From: Streptomyces sp. NBC_01268 | GTDB taxonomy: Bacteria; Actinomycetota; Actinomycetes; Streptomycetales; Streptomycetaceae | NCBI RefSeq assembly: GCF_036240795.1 | Contig: NZ_CP108454.1 | Coordinates: forward strand, 1,302,001-1,366,000 | DNA: 64,000 nucleotides | Direction: 5' to 3' | Shown: positions 25,443-34,086 of the stretch, one piece after another | Numbering within the stretch: the stretch's first letter is position 1 | Layout of the letters: each line of letters opens with the position of its first letter | Notes under the pieces: generated by a model | The model's input: only the letters and a program-made list of their open reading frames with translations | What the model was told of the DNA's origin: nothing | The model's database searches: none | Translations under genes and position numbers: made by a program

Positions 25443-26268
25443 ACTCGGCCACGTTGGCCTGGTGTTCGGGGTAGCTCGCGGTGAAACGGGTGTCGCCCGG
25501 CCGCACGGTCACGAAGTAGAGCCAGTCGCCGTCGGCCGGGGCGATCGCCGCCGCCATGGCCGCGTCACCCGGGTTCCCGATGGGCGACGGGGGCAGGCCC
25601 CGGCGCTCGTAGGTGTTGTAGGGGCTGTCGATGCGGGTGTCCTGGTGGGTGGTGTCCACGGTGTCGCGCCCCAGGGCGTAGTTGATCGTGGAGTCCATCT
25701 GAAGGGCCATGCCCCGGCCGAGCCGGTTGTAGACGACCCTCGCCACCTTCGCCATGTCGTCGGCCCTGTCGGCCTCGGCCTGCACGATGCTCGCGACGAT
25801 CACGGTCTGGTGGACGCTCATCCCGTGCCGCCGGGCGCCCTCGGTGACGCGCTCGCCGCCGAAGCGCCGGCCCGCCGTGTCGACCATGTAGCGGAGCAGG
25901 CCCTGCGGGGTCGTGGCCTTCACCACCGGGTACGTGGCGGGGAAGAGATAGCCCTCCGGGTTGCCCCCGGCCGCGGGCGGCAGGGCCAGACCGGTGGCCT
26001 GCGACTGGGCGGTGCGGCGGGTGGTGCCCTCCGGCAGGCCGAGCGAGCGGTCGACGGCCGCGTACACCTCTCCGGCCCTCCAGCCCTCCGGGATGAGCAG
26101 GGTGCGTTGCTTCTCCGGCGCGGGCCGCCCCTGGCCGCCGAGCAGCAGCGGCACCGTGATCGCGGCGGCGACGGCGAGGGCGGCGCCCAGGAGGAGCGCG
26201 AAGCGGCCGCGCCGGGTCAGGCGGGTGCGGCGGCGACGGCGCTGGGGCTGCCAGGACCGGTACGTCAT
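25408..26268 (-). CDS. MltG/YceG-like endolytic transglycosylase
   Basis: 286 residues. Short Arg-rich cytoplasmic end, one membrane helix (FALLLGAALAVAAAITVPLLL) and an outside domain with the YceG signature: LLIPEGWRAGEVYAAV, EGYLFPATYPV, the catalytic-region IVQAEA, VARVVYNRL, MALQMDSTINYALG and SPYNTYERRGLPPSPIGNPG. MltG cleaves nascent peptidoglycan strands at the membrane. It is shorter than the housekeeping Streptomyces MltG (which has long N-terminal extensions and sits with aroE/ruvX), so this is probably a paralogue. Confidence 0.87.
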   Translation of the reverse strand: MTYRSWQPQRRRRRTRLTRRGRFALLLGAALAVAAAITVPLLLGGQGRPAPEKQRTLLIPEGWRAGEVYAAVDRSLGLPEGTTRRTAQSQATGLALPPAAGGNPEGYLFPATYPVVKATTPQGLLRYMVDTAGRRFGGERVTEGARRHGMSVHQTVIVASIVQAEADRADDMAKVARVVYNRLGRGMALQMDSTINYALGRDTVDTTHQDTRIDSPYNTYERRGLPPSPIGNPGDAAMAAAIAPADGDWLYFVTVRPGDTRFTASYPEHQANVAEFNEQRRAAGRA

Positions 26269-26319
26269 GGGCGCACGCTAACCCGGTGCGTCCGCGAATC
26301 CGGGGAGCGCCGGACACGC

Positions 26320-26364
26320 GGCGGCGCCGCCGGTCCCCTGGGACGGGGGGCCGACGGCGCCGCT
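26320..26364 (-). terminator. Hairpin downstream of the 19-residue peptide gene
   Basis: GCGGCGCCG (26321-26329) and CGGCGCCGC (26355-26363) with a 25-base, partly self-complementary loop. It lies between the small peptide gene and the MltG-like gene on the minus strand and should end the peptide transcript. Confidence 0.5.
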
Positions 26365-26383
26365 TTCCTGCCGGGCGTGAGGG

Positions 26384-26443
26384 TCAGACGAGCCAGCCCA
26401 GGAAGTGGAGGACGCCGGCGAGCAGGTTGGTGATGACGTTCAT
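26384..26443 (-). CDS. 19-residue hydrophobic peptide
   Basis: MNVITNLLAGVLHFLGWLV. A GAGGAGA ribosome-binding site sits about ten bases upstream, a plausible promoter lies 80 bases further up, and a hairpin follows the stop, so this tiny frame has a complete expression unit. The peptide is almost entirely hydrophobic with no charge besides its ends and one His, long enough to lie in or across a membrane. Function unknown; type I toxin-like, membrane-regulator or leader roles are possible. It lies just downstream of an MDR ABC exporter. Confidence 0.6.
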   Translation of the reverse strand: MNVITNLLAGVLHFLGWLV

Positions 26444-26521
26444 GGTGGTGCTTCTCCTCGTACAGAGCGTTTCTGTGGGACTGCGCGGTCGCGGTCTGCA
26501 GCCCGTCGCTCGCGCTCCGTA

Positions 26522-26551
26522 ATCATGCGACGCCGTACGGGAGCGAGGCAA
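26522..26551 (-). promoter_or_regulatory. Promoter of the 19-residue peptide gene
   Basis: On the minus strand TTGCCT (26551-26546), 18-base spacer, CATGAT (26527-26522), in a locally AT-rich gap. It would give a 5' untranslated region of about 70 bases before the peptide start. Confidence 0.45.
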
Positions 26552-26566
26552 CGAAAAGCGGCACGA

Positions 26567-28402
26567 TCACACGTTCTGGGGAACAACCGCTCCCACGTTC
26601 GTGTGTTCGTCCCGGCGCACCAGCGCCGCGTACCGCCCGTCGCGGGCGAGGAGCTCCTCGTGGGTGCCGCGCTCGGCGATCCGTCCGGCCTCGAGGACGA
26701 CGATCTGGTCGGCGTCGCGGACGGTGGAGAGCCGGTGCGCGATGGTGATGGTGGTGCGGCCCGCGGAGAGGGAGTCGATGGCCTGCTGGACCGCCTGCTC
26801 GGTGCGGGTGTCGAGGGCGCTGGTCGCCTCGTCGAGGATGAGCACGGGCGGGTCGCGCAGGATGGTGCGGGCGATGGCGAGGCGCTGCTTCTCGCCGCCG
26901 GAGAAGCGGTAGCCGCGCTCGCCGACGAGGGTGTCGTAACCGTCGGGCAGCGAGGCGATGTGGTCGTGGATCTGGGCGGCGCGGGCGGCGGCCTCGATCT
27001 CCTCGTCGGTGGCGTCGGGCTTGGCGAAGCGCAGGTTCTCCGCGACGGAGGCGTGGAAGAGGTAGGTCTCCTGGGAGACCACGCCGACCGCCTGGGCGAG
27101 GGTGTCGAAGCCGAGGTCGCGCACGTCGGTGCCGTCGAGGGTGACGCGGCCCCCGGTGACGTCGTACAGCCGGGGCACCAGGTAGCTCAGGGTGGACTTG
27201 CCGGAGCCGGTGGGGCCGACGACGGCGAGGCTGCCGCCGGCGGGGACGGTGAGGTCGATGCCGTCGAGGGTGGGACGGCCCTCGCCCTCGGGGTCGTAAC
27301 GGAAGGCGACCTTCTCGAAGGCGACCTCGCCGGAGACGCGCGCGGGGCGGACCGGCTCGGCGGGCTCGGTGATCTCGACGGGCAGGTCGAGGTACTCGAA
27401 GATCCGCTGGAAGAGGGCGAGCGAGGTCTGCATCTGCACGCCGGTCGAGAGCAGGCTCACGGCGGGCCGGAACAGGCCCTGCTGGAGGGAGACGAAGGCG
27501 ACGAGCGTGCCGAGGGAGACGGCGGGGCCGCCGGCCTGGAGGGCGAGGCCCGCGGCCCAGTAGATCAGGGCGGGCATGGCGGCCATCACGATGCCGATGG
27601 TGGACATGCGCCACCGTCCGGCCATGGAGGAGCGCACTTCGAGGTCGACGAGGCGCTCGGACTCCTCGGCGAAGGACTTCGTGAGGGAGTCGGCGCGGCC
27701 CATGGTGCGGCCGAGCAGGATGCCGCTGACGGAGAGCGACTCGGTCACGGTCGCCGCCATGGCGGCCATCTGCTTCTGCCGGTGCGTGGTGATGCGCTTG
27801 CGCTCGCGCCCGACCCGGCGGCTGATCCAGACGAAGACCGGCAGCAGGAGCAGGGAGACGAGGGTGAGCCGCCAGTCGAGCGCCAGCATGGCGACGACGG
27901 TGGCGACGACGGCGGTGAGGTTGGAGACGAGGGAGGTGGCGGTCGAGGTGACCGTCGCCTGCATGCCGCCGATGTCGTTGGCGATCCGGGACTGGACCTC
28001 GCCGGTGCGGGTGCGCGTGAAGAAGGCCAGCGGCATCCGCTGGAGCTGGGCGTAGACCGCGGTGCGCAGGTCGTGCATGACGCGCTGGCCGACGGTGGTG
28101 GATATCAGCGTCTGGAGCACGCCGAAGACGCCGGAGACCACGGCGGTCACGATCATGCCGAGGGCGAGCAGGCTGAGCAGCCCGGTGCGCCCCTGGGGGA
28201 TCGCGGTGTCGAGGATCTCCTTCAGGAGGAAGGGCGAGGCGATGGAGACCAGGGACGACGCGCCGACCAGCAGGCCGACGACGGCGAGGCGGCCCCGGTA
28301 GGGGCGGAAGAGCCGCAGGATGCGCCGCAGCTGCGCGGGCTCCTCGGTGCGGCCGGGTTCACGGGAGGGAGGCGTCCAGGTGGACTCGTCGTGCGGATGC
28401 AT
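26567..28402 (-). CDS. ABC multidrug exporter half-transporter (TMD-NBD fusion)
   Basis: 611 residues. Six predicted membrane helices (type IV ABC exporter fold, residues about 40-330) followed by a complete nucleotide-binding domain: Walker A GPTGSGKST, Q-loop VVSQETYLF, signature FSGGEKQR, Walker B VLILDEATSALD and H-loop IAHRLS. All catalytic residues are consensus, so it can work as a homodimer. It is divergent from a MarR regulator with a perfect dyad between them, the usual arrangement for a drug-inducible exporter. Substrate unknown. Confidence 0.92.
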   Translation of the reverse strand: MHPHDESTWTPPSREPGRTEEPAQLRRILRLFRPYRGRLAVVGLLVGASSLVSIASPFLLKEILDTAIPQGRTGLLSLLALGMIVTAVVSGVFGVLQTLISTTVGQRVMHDLRTAVYAQLQRMPLAFFTRTRTGEVQSRIANDIGGMQATVTSTATSLVSNLTAVVATVVAMLALDWRLTLVSLLLLPVFVWISRRVGRERKRITTHRQKQMAAMAATVTESLSVSGILLGRTMGRADSLTKSFAEESERLVDLEVRSSMAGRWRMSTIGIVMAAMPALIYWAAGLALQAGGPAVSLGTLVAFVSLQQGLFRPAVSLLSTGVQMQTSLALFQRIFEYLDLPVEITEPAEPVRPARVSGEVAFEKVAFRYDPEGEGRPTLDGIDLTVPAGGSLAVVGPTGSGKSTLSYLVPRLYDVTGGRVTLDGTDVRDLGFDTLAQAVGVVSQETYLFHASVAENLRFAKPDATDEEIEAAARAAQIHDHIASLPDGYDTLVGERGYRFSGGEKQRLAIARTILRDPPVLILDEATSALDTRTEQAVQQAIDSLSAGRTTITIAHRLSTVRDADQIVVLEAGRIAERGTHEELLARDGRYAALVRRDEHTNVGAVVPQNV

Positions 28403-28455
28403 GGGCTCCTACGAGGGTTCGATGACGGTGCCAGGCGACTGCATCGGAGCCTAGC

Positions 28456-28480
28456 TCATTGTTACCTATACTCACAATGA
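28456..28480. promoter_or_regulatory. MarR operator between exporter and regulator
   Basis: Perfect arms TCATTGT and ACAATGA with an 11-base spacer that contains the -10-like TATACT (28467-28472) for the MarR gene. Binding of a MarR dimer here would block both divergent promoters. Confidence 0.7.
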
Positions 28481-28505
28481 ACATGGTCCTGATAGCATTC
28501 CCGGC

Positions 28506-28973
28506 ATGAGCACCTCCGATCGCGCCCCCGATCGCGCCCCCGACCCCGACGGCCTCCTCGCCGAGCAGCTGCTCCGCCTGACCCGCCGGCTGCAGCGCGC
28601 CCACAAGGGGTACATGGAGCCGGTCGGCATCACCCCCGCCCAGTTCCGGCTGCTGCGGACGGTCGCGCACTACGAGGAGCCGCCCCGGATGGCGGATCTC
28701 GCGGCCCGGCTCGAAGTGGTCCCCCGGGCCGTGACCAGCCTCGTCGACGGCCTGGAGGCGGCCGGACGGGTGCGCAGGGCGCCCGATCCGAGCAATCGCC
28801 GGGTGGTGCGGATCGAGCTCACCGACGCCGGACGCGACACGCTGAGGGAGCTGCGCAGCGCGCGCCGTGCCGCCGCAGAGGAGATGCTGGCCCCACTGAC
28901 CGTCGAACAGCGCGAGGTGCTCGGAGGTCTGCTGTCCGCCCTGGTCGACCGCGGTCCCGGGCGCGCCTGCTGA
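28506..28973 (+). CDS. MarR family transcriptional regulator
   Basis: 155 residues. Winged-helix MarR fold: ITPAQFRLLRTVAHYEEPPRM leading into the recognition region LAARLEVVPRAVTSLVDGLEAAG and the wing RAPDPSNRRVVRIELTDAG. It probably represses the divergent ABC exporter and itself through the dyad at 28456-28480. An N-terminal repeat of Asp-Arg-Ala-Pro precedes the fold and is probably disordered. Confidence 0.92.
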   Translation: MSTSDRAPDRAPDPDGLLAEQLLRLTRRLQRAHKGYMEPVGITPAQFRLLRTVAHYEEPPRMADLAARLEVVPRAVTSLVDGLEAAGRVRRAPDPSNRRVVRIELTDAGRDTLRELRSARRAAAEEMLAPLTVEQREVLGGLLSALVDRGPGRAC

Positions 28974-29010
28974 GCCCGGGGCACGGCCTCGCCGGAGGGG
29001 AGCCCTGGCC

Positions 29011-31935
29011 ATGCCCGTACTGGAGCCGAACCCGCAGTCCCTGCGCGCCGGTACGCCGCGACGCGCGGCACCCGACCGGGTGCCGGACCTCCAGGCCCGT
29101 GGCACTCCCAAGCACCTGCGGGAGGAGCTGACCGCCGTCCTCGGCCCGGGCAAGGTGCTGTCCAAGATCTCGGACCTCGTGCGGTACGCCTCCGACGCCA
29201 GCCCCTACCGGTTCGTGCCGCAGGTCGTGGTGGTGGCCGAGGACATCGACGACGTCTCGGCCGTCCTCTCGTACGCGCACGGCAAGGGCCGCGAGGTGGT
29301 GTTCCGGGCGGCCGGGACCAGCCTCAACGGGCAGGCGCAGGGCGAGGACATCCTGGTCGACGTGCGCCGCCACTGGGCCGGCGTCGAGGTCCTGGACGGC
29401 GGCGCCCGGGCCCGGATCCGGCCGGGCACGACGGTGGTCCGGGCCAACGCGGCGCTGGCGCCGTACGGCCGGGTGCTCGGCCCCGACCCGGCCAGCGCGA
29501 TCGCCTGCACGATCGGCGGCGTGGTCGCCAACAACGCCTCCGGCATGACCGCGGGAACGACCCGGAACTCGTACCGTACGGTCGCCTCGCTCACCTTCGT
29601 GCTGCCGAGCGGCACCGTCGTCGACACCGCCGACCCGGCCGCCGACGAAGAGCTGGCCCGGGCCGAACCGCGGCTCTGCGCGGGGCTGCTGGCCCTGAAG
29701 GCGGACATCGAGGCGGACCCGGAGCTCACCGCGCGGATCCGCGCCAAGTACGCCATCAAGAACACCAACGGGTACCGCCTCGACGCCTTCCTCGACGCGG
29801 ACACCCCGGTCGGGATCCTGCGCGGTCTGATGGTGGGCTCGGAGGGCACCTTCGGGTTCATCTCCGAGGTCGTCTTCGACACCCTGCCGCTGGACCGGAA
29901 GGTCAGCACCGCCCTGCTCTTCTTCCCGTCCCTGCCGGCCGCGGCGGCGGCCGTGCCCCTCTTCAACGACGCGGGCGCCCTGGCCGTCGAGCTGATGGAC
30001 GGCAACACCCTGCGCGCCTCGGTGAAGGTGCCCGGGGTGCCGGCCGACTGGGCGGAGCTGCCCAAGGAGACGGCCGCGCTCCTGGTGGAGTTCCGCGCGC
30101 CCGACGAGGCCCGGCAGGAGGCGTACGAGCAGGCGGCCGCCCGGGTCATGGAGGGGCTCGGACTGGTCGCCCCGGTCGGCTCCGTGACCAACGCCTTCAC
30201 CCGGGACGCCGGGACGATCTCCGGCTACTGGACGGCCCGCAAGGCGTTCGTGACGGCGGTCGGCGGCTCGCGCCCCTCGGGCACGACGCTGATCACGGAG
30301 GACTTCGCAGTGCCGCCCGCCCGGCTCGCCGAAGCCTGCGCCGAGCTCCTCGAACTCCAGGCGCGGCACGGCTTCGACGCCGCCGTCGCCGGGCACGCCG
30401 CCCACGGCAACCTGCACTTCCTGCTCGCCTTCGACGCCGGCGACCCCGCCGACGTCGAGCGGTACGCGGGCTTCATGGACGACTTCTGCAAGCTGGCCGT
30501 GGAGCGCTTCGACGGCTCGCTGAAGGCCGAGCACGCCACCGGCCGCAACATCGCGCCCTTCCTGGAGCTGGAGTGGGGGCCCAAGGCGACGGAACTGATG
30601 TGGCGGACCAAGGAGGTCATCGACCCCGACGGGGTCCTCGCCCCCCGGATCGTCCTGGACCGCGACCCGCAGGCGCATCTGCGCGGCCTGAAGACCATTC
30701 CGACGGTGGAGCCGATCGCCGATCCGTGCATCGAGTGCGGCTTCTGTGAACCCACCTGCCCCAGCCATGACCTGACGACCACCCCGCGCCAACGGATCGT
30801 GCTGCGACGGGAGATGATGCGCCAGGCCGACGGCTCGCCGGTCGAGAGCAGCCTCCTGGAGTCGTACGGGTACGACGCCGTCGACACCTGTGCCGGCGAC
30901 TCCACCTGCAAGCTGGCCTGCCCGGTCGGGATCGACACGGGCGCCCTGATGAAGGAGTTCCGGCACGAGCGGCACTCCGCGCGCGAGGAGCGGATCGCCG
31001 CGCTCGCCGCCTCGGAGTTCCGTGCCGTGGAGGCCGCCGCACGGCTGGCGGTGGGAGCCGCCGAGCGGATCGGGGACCGGCTGCTCGGCTCCGTGACGGG
31101 CCTCGCGCGCAAAGCCGTGCGGCCGGATCTCGTACCGGAGTGGCTGCCCGAGATCCCGGGCGCCGCCCCCCGCCGGCTCCCCCGCACCCACCGGCCGGCC
31201 GCCTTCGCCGTCTACTACCCGGCGTGCGTGAACCGGATCTTCGGAAACCCCGAAGGCCACCGGGGCCCTTCGCTGCCGGAGGCGGTGGTGGCGCTCTCGG
31301 CCCGGGCCGGGCGGCCGGTGTGGATCCCCGACGACGTCGCCGGCACGTGCTGCGCGACGATCTGGCACTCCAAGGGCTACGAGCGCGGCAACGAGGTGAT
31401 GGCCAACCGGATCGTCGAGGCCGCCTGGGGCTGGACGGCCGGGGGGCGGCTTCCCCTGGTGGTGGACGCCTCGTCGTGCACGCTCGGCATCGCGCACGAG
31501 GTGGTGCCGTACCTCACCGACGACAACCGGGCGTTGCACGCCGAGCTGACCGTGCTCGACTCCCTGGTGTGGGCGGCGGACGAGCTGCTGCCGCGGCTGG
31601 ACGTGCGCCACCGGATCGGCTCCGCCGTCGTGCATCCGACCTGCTCCATGCGCCACTTGGGCGACGAGGACCGGCTGACGGCGCTCGCCGGGGCGTGCGC
31701 GGAGGAGGTCGTCGTCCCCCAGGACGCCGGCTGCTGCGCCTTCGCGGGGGACCGGGGCATGCTGCACCCGGAGCTGACCGCCTCGGCGACGGCGAAGGAG
31801 GCGGCGGAGGTGACGGCCCGACCGTTCGACGCGCACCTGTCGGCGAACCGGATGTGCGAGATCGGCATGGACCGGGCCACCGGCCGCAGCTACCACTCCG
31901 CCCTCCTGGAGCTGGAGCGTTCCACCCGGCCGTGA
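29011..31935 (+). CDS. FAD-binding and (Fe-S)-binding oxidoreductase (D-lactate dehydrogenase-like)
   Basis: 974 residues: a GlcD-like flavoprotein half joined to a GlpC-like iron-sulfur half. FAD-binding PCMH motifs VFRAAGTSLNGQAQG and GGVVANNASGMTAGT, and the FAD-oxidase C-terminal GHAAHGNLHF, occupy residues 1-545. Ferredoxin-type cysteines CIECGFCEPTCP and CAGDSTCKLACP follow near 575-640, then two cysteine-rich CCG blocks (GTCCATIWHSKG and DAGCCAFAGDRG). Such fused proteins (YdiJ and related D-2-hydroxyacid or D-lactate dehydrogenases) pass electrons from a hydroxyacid to a quinone or unknown acceptor. It starts 37 bases after the MarR gene on the same strand. Confidence 0.9.
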   Translation: MPVLEPNPQSLRAGTPRRAAPDRVPDLQARGTPKHLREELTAVLGPGKVLSKISDLVRYASDASPYRFVPQVVVVAEDIDDVSAVLSYAHGKGREVVFRAAGTSLNGQAQGEDILVDVRRHWAGVEVLDGGARARIRPGTTVVRANAALAPYGRVLGPDPASAIACTIGGVVANNASGMTAGTTRNSYRTVASLTFVLPSGTVVDTADPAADEELARAEPRLCAGLLALKADIEADPELTARIRAKYAIKNTNGYRLDAFLDADTPVGILRGLMVGSEGTFGFISEVVFDTLPLDRKVSTALLFFPSLPAAAAAVPLFNDAGALAVELMDGNTLRASVKVPGVPADWAELPKETAALLVEFRAPDEARQEAYEQAAARVMEGLGLVAPVGSVTNAFTRDAGTISGYWTARKAFVTAVGGSRPSGTTLITEDFAVPPARLAEACAELLELQARHGFDAAVAGHAAHGNLHFLLAFDAGDPADVERYAGFMDDFCKLAVERFDGSLKAEHATGRNIAPFLELEWGPKATELMWRTKEVIDPDGVLAPRIVLDRDPQAHLRGLKTIPTVEPIADPCIECGFCEPTCPSHDLTTTPRQRIVLRREMMRQADGSPVESSLLESYGYDAVDTCAGDSTCKLACPVGIDTGALMKEFRHERHSAREERIAALAASEFRAVEAAARLAVGAAERIGDRLLGSVTGLARKAVRPDLVPEWLPEIPGAAPRRLPRTHRPAAFAVYYPACVNRIFGNPEGHRGPSLPEAVVALSARAGRPVWIPDDVAGTCCATIWHSKGYERGNEVMANRIVEAAWGWTAGGRLPLVVDASSCTLGIAHEVVPYLTDDNRALHAELTVLDSLVWAADELLPRLDVRHRIGSAVVHPTCSMRHLGDEDRLTALAGACAEEVVVPQDAGCCAFAGDRGMLHPELTASATAKEAAEVTARPFDAHLSANRMCEIGMDRATGRSYHSALLELERSTRP

Positions 31936-31987
31936 GCAGGACCTGCCGGCCCCGGGGAGCCGGCTCGACATGACTCCGGACGCCGCG

Positions 31988-32022
31988 CGTCGCAGGGGCG
32001 GGGTGGTCCCGCCCCTGCGACG
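31988..32022. terminator. Bidirectional hairpin between convergent genes
   Basis: A perfect 15-base stem (CGTCGCAGGGGCGGG and its complement) with a five-base loop between the stops of the FAD/Fe-S dehydrogenase and the antitoxin-like gene. Confidence 0.75.
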
Positions 32023-32042
32023 GAGGGCGCCACGTCAGGGGG

Positions 32043-32240
32043 CTACTGCGGCGGCGGTGTGTCCTGCGGCGGCCGGTCCGTGCCCAGTTGCTCCTTGAGC
32101 TTGTCCTGGCCGGTGTCGACCTGGCTGCGGTACTTGCCCTGGGTCTTCTCGTCGACGAAGTCACCGGCCTTGTCGATACCCTGGCCGGCCTTGTCCTCGT
32201 GACCCTTCAGCATCTGCTTGAGCTTGTCCATCACGCTCAT
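32043..32240 (-). CDS. MT0933-like antitoxin family small protein
   Basis: 65 residues, highly charged. The segment GHEDKAGQGIDKAGDFVDEK followed by TQGKYRSQVDTGQDKL is the hallmark of the MT0933/Rv0909-type antitoxin family, common in Streptomyces. AAGGAGG lies five bases before the ATG at 32240. There is no toxin gene beside it: neighbours are a dehydrogenase and a secreted amidase. Many streptomycete copies stand alone, and a stress or CsbD-like role is an alternative. Confidence 0.78.
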   Translation of the reverse strand: MSVMDKLKQMLKGHEDKAGQGIDKAGDFVDEKTQGKYRSQVDTGQDKLKEQLGTDRPPQDTPPPQ

Positions 32241-32305
32241 CCGAGCCTCCTTGGCGGGCTGTGCTCCTCTCCAGGATCACCGCTCACCGGCCGCACCGCA
32301 TCCGC

Positions 32306-33907
32306 TCAGCAGCGTCGCAGGTCCTCCACGAGGGTGCCCTGGACGGTCTTCACGGAGCGGTCGTAGCAGCCCCCGGAGCCGTGGAGGCGGTAGCGCTCGG
32401 CGCTGGTGCCGACCGCGTGCCGCTGCTCGCGCGGGACGCCGAGGGTGAAGGCGGCGTCTCCGGTGTACGTGTCGTCGAGCCGCGACCAGGACAGGCGCCG
32501 GCCGTCGCGGACGACGTCGACGGAGGACCGGTCGCCGACGGTGAGGACGGTCCGCAGGCGGTTGTCGGCCCCCACGGTGATCTCGCCGTCCATGGAGTAC
32601 GCGCGGTGGGTGCGGGTCACCGTCCGGCCGACGGACACCGTCTCGTCGTCGGTCCAGGACGCGGTGAGCGCGTCCGGGTTCTCGTCGGCGCCCCAGCGGT
32701 GCGCGGAGCGGTGGTCGACGGTGCGGGTGACGGTGGTGGAGACCCGGCCGTGCGAGGTGTTCAGGTGCCCGGAGACGGTGAGGGTGTGGCCGCCGGTGGT
32801 GTCCAGGCGGTCCGGCGAACCGGGCGTGTGGACGGAGGAGTTGCGCGGGGTGCCGGCCTCGTGCCGGTCGAGGGCGCCGGTGACGACCGTGCTGCCCTCG
32901 TCCTGCCAGAGGAGCACGTTGGCGGGGACGCTCCAGCCGGACTGGCCGGCCGGGACACCGGCCACGCCGACCTCGACGCGGTGGGCGCGCCCGTCGTTGA
33001 GGACGGCGGCGAACGGCGTGAGGTCGTAGACGACCGGCTGCACGTCGAAGGCGCGCGGCGCGGGGGTCACGTACCAGAGGAAGGGGTTGGACCAGCCGCC
33101 GGTCCAGACGTGCGGGAAGGGGGCGGCGATGCCGGCGAGGCGCCCGTCGACGGAGAACTGCACCTCGCGGTACGGCCCGTCGGTGGCCTTGCAGGAGTAG
33201 GGCGCGGCGTCGGGGACGGTGAGGTACCAGAACTCCTCGCAGCCGCCGCCCGAGCCGGTGGCGTACACCTCGGCCAGGATGCGCTCGGTGTTGCGCGGCG
33301 TGCTGAGGGTGGCGCCGGTGAGCGGCAGGACCCGGTCGGGGGTGCCGGCGGCGGGCTTCACCTTGCCCCGCGCGGTGTGGAAGGTGAGCGTGACGCGGAC
33401 GTCGATGACACCGGTGTAGGTGTCGTCGACGACGTTGCCGATGAGCATCTCGACGGGCTGGGGGCGGCTGAGGGTGTCACGGTAGCGGGTGACGTCCTTC
33501 TCGACCGCCCAGGAGATGCCGTCGGGCGACGGCTCGGGGGTGGAGGTGCGGAGGATCTCGACCCCGCCGACGGAGAGGTGCCCGAGCCGGTCGTACTGGC
33601 GTCCCTTCACCTTCCCTTCGAGACGCAGGACCACCTTGTTCCAGCGGGTGCCGCACTCCTTGGGCGGGGTGTAACTCCCCTCGTACGGCGTGAAGTCGCG
33701 GAACTGCGCCTCGGCGAGGGTCACTTCGCAGCTGCGGGTGCCGGGGGTGGGGACCGGCGGCGCGGCGGTGAGCGGGTCGTGCCAGTCCGTGGTGAACTCG
33801 GCCGGCGGGGTCGGGGCCTCGTCCGCGTGCGCCGCGGGGGCGGCGAGCAGCAGTCCGGCGGCCAGGGTGAGGCCGCCGATCATGCTCATGATCTTCCGTT
33901 GTCTCAT
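32306..33907 (-). CDS. Secreted peptide-N4-(N-acetyl-beta-glucosaminyl)asparagine amidase A (PNGase A-like)
   Basis: 533 residues. Signal peptide of about 28 residues (MRQRKIMSMIGGLTLAAGLL, cleavage after AHA). The mature part carries PNGase A landmarks: VVLRLEGKVKGRQYDRLGHL, GGVEILRTSTPEPS, GISWAVEKDVTRY, VEMLIGNVVDDTYTGV, GGCEEFWYL and FLWYVTPAPRAFDV. Plant and fungal PNGase A remove N-glycans from glycopeptides; the bacterial enzyme would be secreted and may help use glycoproteins in soil. It is monocistronic and divergent from an ABC exporter. Activity not established. Confidence 0.8.
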   Translation of the reverse strand: MRQRKIMSMIGGLTLAAGLLLAAPAAHADEAPTPPAEFTTDWHDPLTAAPPVPTPGTRSCEVTLAEAQFRDFTPYEGSYTPPKECGTRWNKVVLRLEGKVKGRQYDRLGHLSVGGVEILRTSTPEPSPDGISWAVEKDVTRYRDTLSRPQPVEMLIGNVVDDTYTGVIDVRVTLTFHTARGKVKPAAGTPDRVLPLTGATLSTPRNTERILAEVYATGSGGGCEEFWYLTVPDAAPYSCKATDGPYREVQFSVDGRLAGIAAPFPHVWTGGWSNPFLWYVTPAPRAFDVQPVVYDLTPFAAVLNDGRAHRVEVGVAGVPAGQSGWSVPANVLLWQDEGSTVVTGALDRHEAGTPRNSSVHTPGSPDRLDTTGGHTLTVSGHLNTSHGRVSTTVTRTVDHRSAHRWGADENPDALTASWTDDETVSVGRTVTRTHRAYSMDGEITVGADNRLRTVLTVGDRSSVDVVRDGRRLSWSRLDDTYTGDAAFTLGVPREQRHAVGTSAERYRLHGSGGCYDRSVKTVQGTLVEDLRRC

Positions 33908-34047
33908 GGGTCGTGAGTGAAGCGTGCGCTTCCGGACGGGTCCAGAGGGCGTGGGCCCGGCTTGGCCGGAACTGTGCCCGGTTGCCAGAAAATCGATTGC
34001 CCGAAGAGCCCCGGCCGAGTGAGCCTGGATCGGTTCGAGACCTCTCC

Positions 34048-34070
34048 GGACCGGTCCGACCGACCGGTCG
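34048..34070. promoter_or_regulatory. Two short palindromes upstream of ABC exporter pair
   Basis: GGACCGGTCC (34048-34057) and CGACCGGTCG (34061-34070), 13 bases centre to centre, just before the first exporter gene. They may bind a regulator, but palindromes of this kind are easily formed in GC-rich DNA. Confidence 0.3.
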
Positions 34071-34086
34071 AAAGCCCTGGGACATC

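Noticed and set aside
32043..32240. Toxin-antitoxin pair
   Set aside because: The antitoxin-like protein has no toxin-sized partner next to it; neighbours are a dehydrogenase and a secreted amidase.
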